DNA of 64,000 nucleotides. Source: Fulvimonas soli (lineage in GTDB: Bacteria; Pseudomonadota; Gammaproteobacteria; Xanthomonadales; Rhodanobacteraceae). Below, one piece after another: positions 61,152 through 64,000 of the stretch. Position 1 is the first letter of the stretch, and the number at the start of each line of letters is the position of its first letter. Both the position numbers and the translations under genes were made by a program. The stretch covers positions 87,128 to 151,127 of the forward strand of contig NZ_QGHC01000001.1 of assembly GCF_003148905.1 (NCBI RefSeq), read 5' to 3'. A model generated the notes under the pieces. The model did not search any database, was not told the origin of the DNA, and saw only the letters and a program-made list of their open reading frames with translations.

Positions 61152-61654
61152 CGCTGGCCTACGTCGCGCTGGGCGGCAACCTGGGCGAGCCGCGCCGCCA
61201 GCTGGAGGACGCGCTGGCGGCGCTGGCGCGGCTGCCGTCCACGCGGCTGCTCGCGCGCTCGCGCTTCTACCGCACGCCGCCGTGGGGCGTGACCGCGCAG
61301 CCGCCGTTCCTCAACGCCGCCGCGGAACTCGACACCGCGCTGTCGCCGCACGCGCTGCTCGACGCCCTGCTAGACATCGAGCGCCGGGCCGGCCGCACGC
61401 GCGACGGCGGGCGCTGGGGGCCACGCACGCTGGACCTGGACCTCCTGCACATGGACGGCGTGGCGATGCACGACGGGCGCCTGACCCTGCCGCATCCGCG
61501 CATCGCCGGCCGCGCCTTCGTGCTGCTGCCGCTGGCCGAGCTGGCGCCGCGGCTGGAGCTGCCGGGGCAGGGACGGGTGGACGCGCTGCTGGCCGCCGCC
61601 GACGCCGCCGGCTGCGAGCCGCTGCTTGAGCCGGCGCATCCGGGGGCCGGATAA
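61148..61654 (+). CDS. folK: 6-Hydroxymethyl-7,8-dihydropterin pyrophosphokinase
   Basis: FolK pyrophosphorylates hydroxymethyl-dihydropterin in folate synthesis. The 168 residues include [21 protein letters not shown], the signature [16 protein letters not shown] and [19 protein letters not shown]. Coupled to pcnB by an ATGA overlap, the standard order in gammaproteobacteria, and followed by panB. Confidence 0.96.
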   Translation: MTLAYVALGGNLGEPRRQLEDALAALARLPSTRLLARSRFYRTPPWGVTAQPPFLNAAAELDTALSPHALLDALLDIERRAGRTRDGGRWGPRTLDLDLLHMDGVAMHDGRLTLPHPRIAGRAFVLLPLAELAPRLELPGQGRVDALLAAADAAGCEPLLEPAHPGAG

Positions 61655-61682
61655 TCGGCCTTCGCATCATCGAGGAAACGCC

Positions 61683-62513
61683 GTGTACGTGGACAACGCC
61701 AGCGCTCCCGCCCGCAAGCCGGTCACCGTGCCGGGGCTGCGCGCGATGAAGGCCGAAGGGCGCAGGATCGTGATGCTCACCGCCTACGACGCCAGCTTCG
61801 CCGCGCAGCTGGAGGCGGCCGGCGTGGACGTGGCGCTGGTCGGCGATTCGCTCGGCATGGTGGTGCAGGGACACAGGAGCACGCTGCCGGTGACGCTGGA
61901 CCAGATGGTCTACCACACCGCCGCGGTGGCGCGTGGCCTGTCCGCCACGCTGCTGGTGGCCGACCTGCCGTTCATGGCCGATCGCGGCGTGTCCCATGCG
62001 CTGGAGGCCGGCGCGCGGCTGCTCGGCGAGGGCGGCGCGGCGATGGTGAAGATCGAGGGCGCCGCGGCGCACGTCCTGCAGGCGATCGAGGCGCTCGCCG
62101 CGCGCGCGGTGCCGGTGTGCGCGCACCTGGGTCTCACCCCGCAGTCGGTGCACAAGTTCGGCGGCTTCCGCATCCAGGGCCGCGCGCAGGACGCCGCGGA
62201 CCGCGTGGTGGAGCAGGCGCTGGCGGTGCAGGCCGCGGGCGCCGACCTGCTGGTGCTGGAAGGCGTGCCCACCGCGCTGGGCGAGCGCGTCACCCGCGCG
62301 GTGGAGATCCCGGTGGTCGGCATCGGCGCGGGACCGCACTGCGACGGCCAGGTGCTGGTCTGCTACGACATGCTGGGCATCACGCCGGGCAAGCGGCCCA
62401 AGTTCAGCAAGGATTTCCTCGCCGGGCGCGGCTCCGTCGCCGCGGCGATCGCCGCCTACGCCGACGAGGTGCGCAGCGGCGCGTTCCCGGCCCCCGAACA
62501 CGGCTTCAACTAG
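61683..62513 (+). CDS. panB: Ketopantoate hydroxymethyltransferase
   Basis: PanB adds a hydroxymethyl group to 2-oxoisovalerate, the first step to pantothenate. The 276-residue barrel has [30 protein letters not shown] (metal-binding Asp), [22 protein letters not shown] and [16 protein letters not shown]. The start is GTG 61683, seven bases after GAGGAA; ATG codons further upstream lack a ribosome site. Confidence 0.96.
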   Translation: MYVDNASAPARKPVTVPGLRAMKAEGRRIVMLTAYDASFAAQLEAAGVDVALVGDSLGMVVQGHRSTLPVTLDQMVYHTAAVARGLSATLLVADLPFMADRGVSHALEAGARLLGEGGAAMVKIEGAAAHVLQAIEALAARAVPVCAHLGLTPQSVHKFGGFRIQGRAQDAADRVVEQALAVQAAGADLLVLEGVPTALGERVTRAVEIPVVGIGAGPHCDGQVLVCYDMLGITPGKRPKFSKDFLAGRGSVAAAIAAYADEVRSGAFPAPEHGFN

Positions 62514-62525
62514 ACGAGCGATTCC

Positions 62526-63374
62526 ATGCAGACAGTGCAAGACGCCGCGGGGCTGCGCGCGGCGATCCGCGGGTGGCGCGCGCAGGGCCAGACGGTGAGC
62601 CTGGTGCCCACCATGGGCAACCTGCACGCCGGCCACTACTCGCTGATCCGGCTGGCGCGCGCGCGCGCCGAGCGCGTGGTGGCCAGCGTGTTCGTCAACC
62701 CCACCCAGTTCGGGCCGAACGAGGACTTCGAGCGCTACCCGCGCACGCTGGCGCAGGACCAGGCCGGGCTGGCCGAGCACGGCTGCGACCTGCTGTTCGC
62801 GCCGGACGTGGCGACGATGTACCCGTACGGCCCGCAGCACGGCGTCAGCATCCACGTGCCGCAGATCACCGACGTGCTGGAGGGCGCGCACCGCCCGGGC
62901 CACTTCGACGGCGTGGCCACGGTGGTGTGCAAGCTGTTCAACCTGGTGCAGCCGGACATCGCGGTGTTCGGCCAGAAGGACTACCAGCAGCTGAAGGTGA
63001 TCGAGCGCATGGTGCGCGACCTGGCGCTGCCGGTGAAGGTGCTCGCCGCGCCGACCCAGCGCGCCGACGACGGCCTGGCGCTGAGCTCGCGCAACCAGTA
63101 CCTCTCCGCGGAGGAGCGCGCCCTGGCGCCGGCGATCCACGAGACGCTGCAGCAGATGCGCGAGCTGGTGGCGAACAAGGGCCACGCCTGGCGGGTGGTG
63201 GAGCAGGCGGCCTTCTCCAAGCTGGAGCGCGCGGGCTTCGTGCCCGACTACGCGGCCATCCGCCGCGCCGAGGACCTGTCCGAGCCCGGCCCGGACGAGC
63301 GCGCGGGCCTGGTGGCGCTGATCGCCGCGCGGCTGGGCGGCACCCGGCTGATCGACAACTTGCCGTTCGACTGA
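62526..63374 (+). CDS. panC: Pantothenate synthetase
   Basis: PanC joins pantoate and beta-alanine with ATP. The 282-residue protein has the nucleotide-binding [48 protein letters not shown] and the KMSKS-like LSSRNQYLS. It begins 12 bp after panB. Confidence 0.97.
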   Translation: MQTVQDAAGLRAAIRGWRAQGQTVSLVPTMGNLHAGHYSLIRLARARAERVVASVFVNPTQFGPNEDFERYPRTLAQDQAGLAEHGCDLLFAPDVATMYPYGPQHGVSIHVPQITDVLEGAHRPGHFDGVATVVCKLFNLVQPDIAVFGQKDYQQLKVIERMVRDLALPVKVLAAPTQRADDGLALSSRNQYLSAEERALAPAIHETLQQMRELVANKGHAWRVVEQAAFSKLERAGFVPDYAAIRRAEDLSEPGPDERAGLVALIAARLGGTRLIDNLPFD

Positions 63375-63406
63375 ACCGCCCCCATCTGCCTTCCAGGGCC
63401 GCGTTG

Positions 63407-63436
63407 TTGCGGCGCAATGCCGCGCGGTCCGATAAT
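63407..63436 (+). promoter_or_regulatory. Candidate internal promoter for panD
   Basis: TTGCGG (63407-63412), 18 bp and GATAAT (63431-63436) lie in the 101-bp panC-panD gap. Confidence 0.45.
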
Positions 63437-63475
63437 GACGGGCTAGGCAGGCCGTCCCTGCGGGAAGTGGAAGTC

Positions 63476-63862
63476 ATGCACCTGAACATGCTCAAGGCGA
63501 AGATCCATCGCGCCACCGTCACCCAGGCGGAGCTGCACTACGAGGGCTCGATCGCCATCGACGGCCTGCTGCTGGACGCCGCGGGCATCCGCGAGTACGA
63601 GCAGATCCACGCCTGGGACATCAACAACGGCCAGCGCTTCGTCACCTACGCGCTGCGCGCCGAGGAAGGCTCCGGGATCGTCTCGGTGAACGGCAGCGCC
63701 GCGCGCAGCGTGCAGGTGGGCGACCTGGTCATCGTCGCCGCCTTCGCGCAGCTCGACGAGGCGGAGCTGGCCAAGTTCCAGCCCACCCTGGTGTACGTGG
63801 ACGCGGCCAACCGCATCACCCACACCAACCGCTCCATCCCCAAGCAGATGGCCGCGGCCTGA
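63476..63862 (+). CDS. panD: Aspartate 1-decarboxylase
   Basis: PanD makes beta-alanine for PanC. The 128-residue proenzyme self-cleaves between Gly and Ser in [10 protein letters not shown] to create a pyruvoyl group; Lys and Tyr near the site and [13 protein letters not shown] are in place. Most relatives have Cys after the Ser (GSCAID); here it is Ile. The ATG at 63476 is used, with GGAAG upstream; MLKAKIH five codons later is the alternative. Confidence 0.95.
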   Translation: MHLNMLKAKIHRATVTQAELHYEGSIAIDGLLLDAAGIREYEQIHAWDINNGQRFVTYALRAEEGSGIVSVNGSAARSVQVGDLVIVAAFAQLDEAELAKFQPTLVYVDAANRITHTNRSIPKQMAAA

Positions 63863-63946
63863 GGCGTCCGCGCCGCCGCCGCGCCGGTTGGATTCCGCCG
63901 GCGCTGCGATAAGATCGGGCATTCGACCGCCGACCGCCGGGTGCCC

Positions 63947-64000
63947 ATGACCGCCGATCCCCGTTCCCTGTTCGCCGACCACGCGCAGCGCCTGGCCGGC
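63947..64000 (+). CDS. pgi: Glucose-6-phosphate isomerase, first 18 codons (cut by the window)
   Basis: The frame beginning MTADPRSLFADHAQRLAG runs off the window. The position directly after panD is that of pgi in Xanthomonads, and the -HAQRL- start resembles their Pgi. A possible promoter TTGGAT (63888-63893) - 16 bp - TAAGAT (63910-63915) precedes it. Identification rests mainly on gene order. Confidence 0.55.
   Translation, partial: MTADPRSLFADHAQRLAG

Overview
The window is chromosomal DNA of a GC-rich gammaproteobacterium. The hfq-hflX, hflK-hflC-purA, recA-recX-alaS-csrA, phoB-phoR-ppk-ppx, dapA-bamC and panB-panC-panD-pgi orders, a CUT-type TonB receptor/halogenase pair and the dispersed palindromes all point to the order Lysobacterales (Xanthomonadales), probably Rhodanobacteraceae (Dyella, Rhodanobacter, Frateuria or Luteibacter-like). 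That placement is inferred from protein character and gene order; no database search was possible. Most of the window is dense housekeeping sequence.

Layout. 1-2.6 kb: two virtually identical tandem ompA-family genes, each with its own terminator. 2.7-4.8 kb: an RsuA-type pseudouridine synthase, then two head-to-head gene remnants joined at a deletion scar. 4.8-7.3 kb: kbl and tdh (threonine to glycine). 7.3-10.1 kb: miaA-hfq-hflX. 10.5-14.7 kb: a TonB-dependent receptor and a flavin-dependent tryptophan-halogenase-like gene, divergent around two perfect 14-bp palindromes. 14.9-18.3 kb: hflK-hflC-DUF2065-purA. 18.6-22.8 kb: csbD, an M1 aminopeptidase and a DUF4440 protein. 22.9-26.1 kb: gcvP under a tandem glycine riboswitch, with a palindromic repeat inside the coding sequence. 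26.2-32.4 kb: a VOC protein, the cinA amidase domain, recA, recX, alaS, csrA and tRNA-Ser(GCU).

32.4-35.8 kb is the clear accessory region. Debris of IS3-family elements lies downstream of tRNA-Ser. It is followed by a compact, AT-richer restriction-modification module: a DPPY methyltransferase facing a small XRE regulator and a frameshifted PD-(D/E)xK endonuclease gene, with a palindromic operator-like site upstream.

35.8-44.9 kb is all on the minus strand: phoB, phoR, ppk, ppx, a cyclophilin, lpxH and a GGDEF protein, i.e. phosphate sensing and polyphosphate metabolism. 45-48.9 kb: bepA, a glutaredoxin, an AhpD-like protein and an NAD-type isocitrate dehydrogenase. 49-50.4 kb: a second deletion scar joining a membrane-regulator fragment to a frameshifted serine hydrolase. 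50.6-52.2 kb: an ECF41-type sigma factor with an AhpD-like carboxymuconolactone decarboxylase; both are preceded by the same GGTCACG-N16-CGTC promoter-like signature. 52.2-59 kb: lpxO, thiD, phoH, bcp, gcvR, dapA, bamC and fdxA. 59-64 kb: a 99-bp tandem repeat, tRNA-Glu(CUC), pcnB-folK, panB-panC-panD and the start of pgi.

Shared themes. Glycine is made from threonine (tdh-kbl), sensed (glycine riboswitch, gcvR) and broken down (gcvP). Dispersed palindromes recur in at least four sequence families, and one of them has entered gcvP in frame. Accessory genes are visibly eroding: two deletion scars, two frameshifted genes and scrambled IS fragments.
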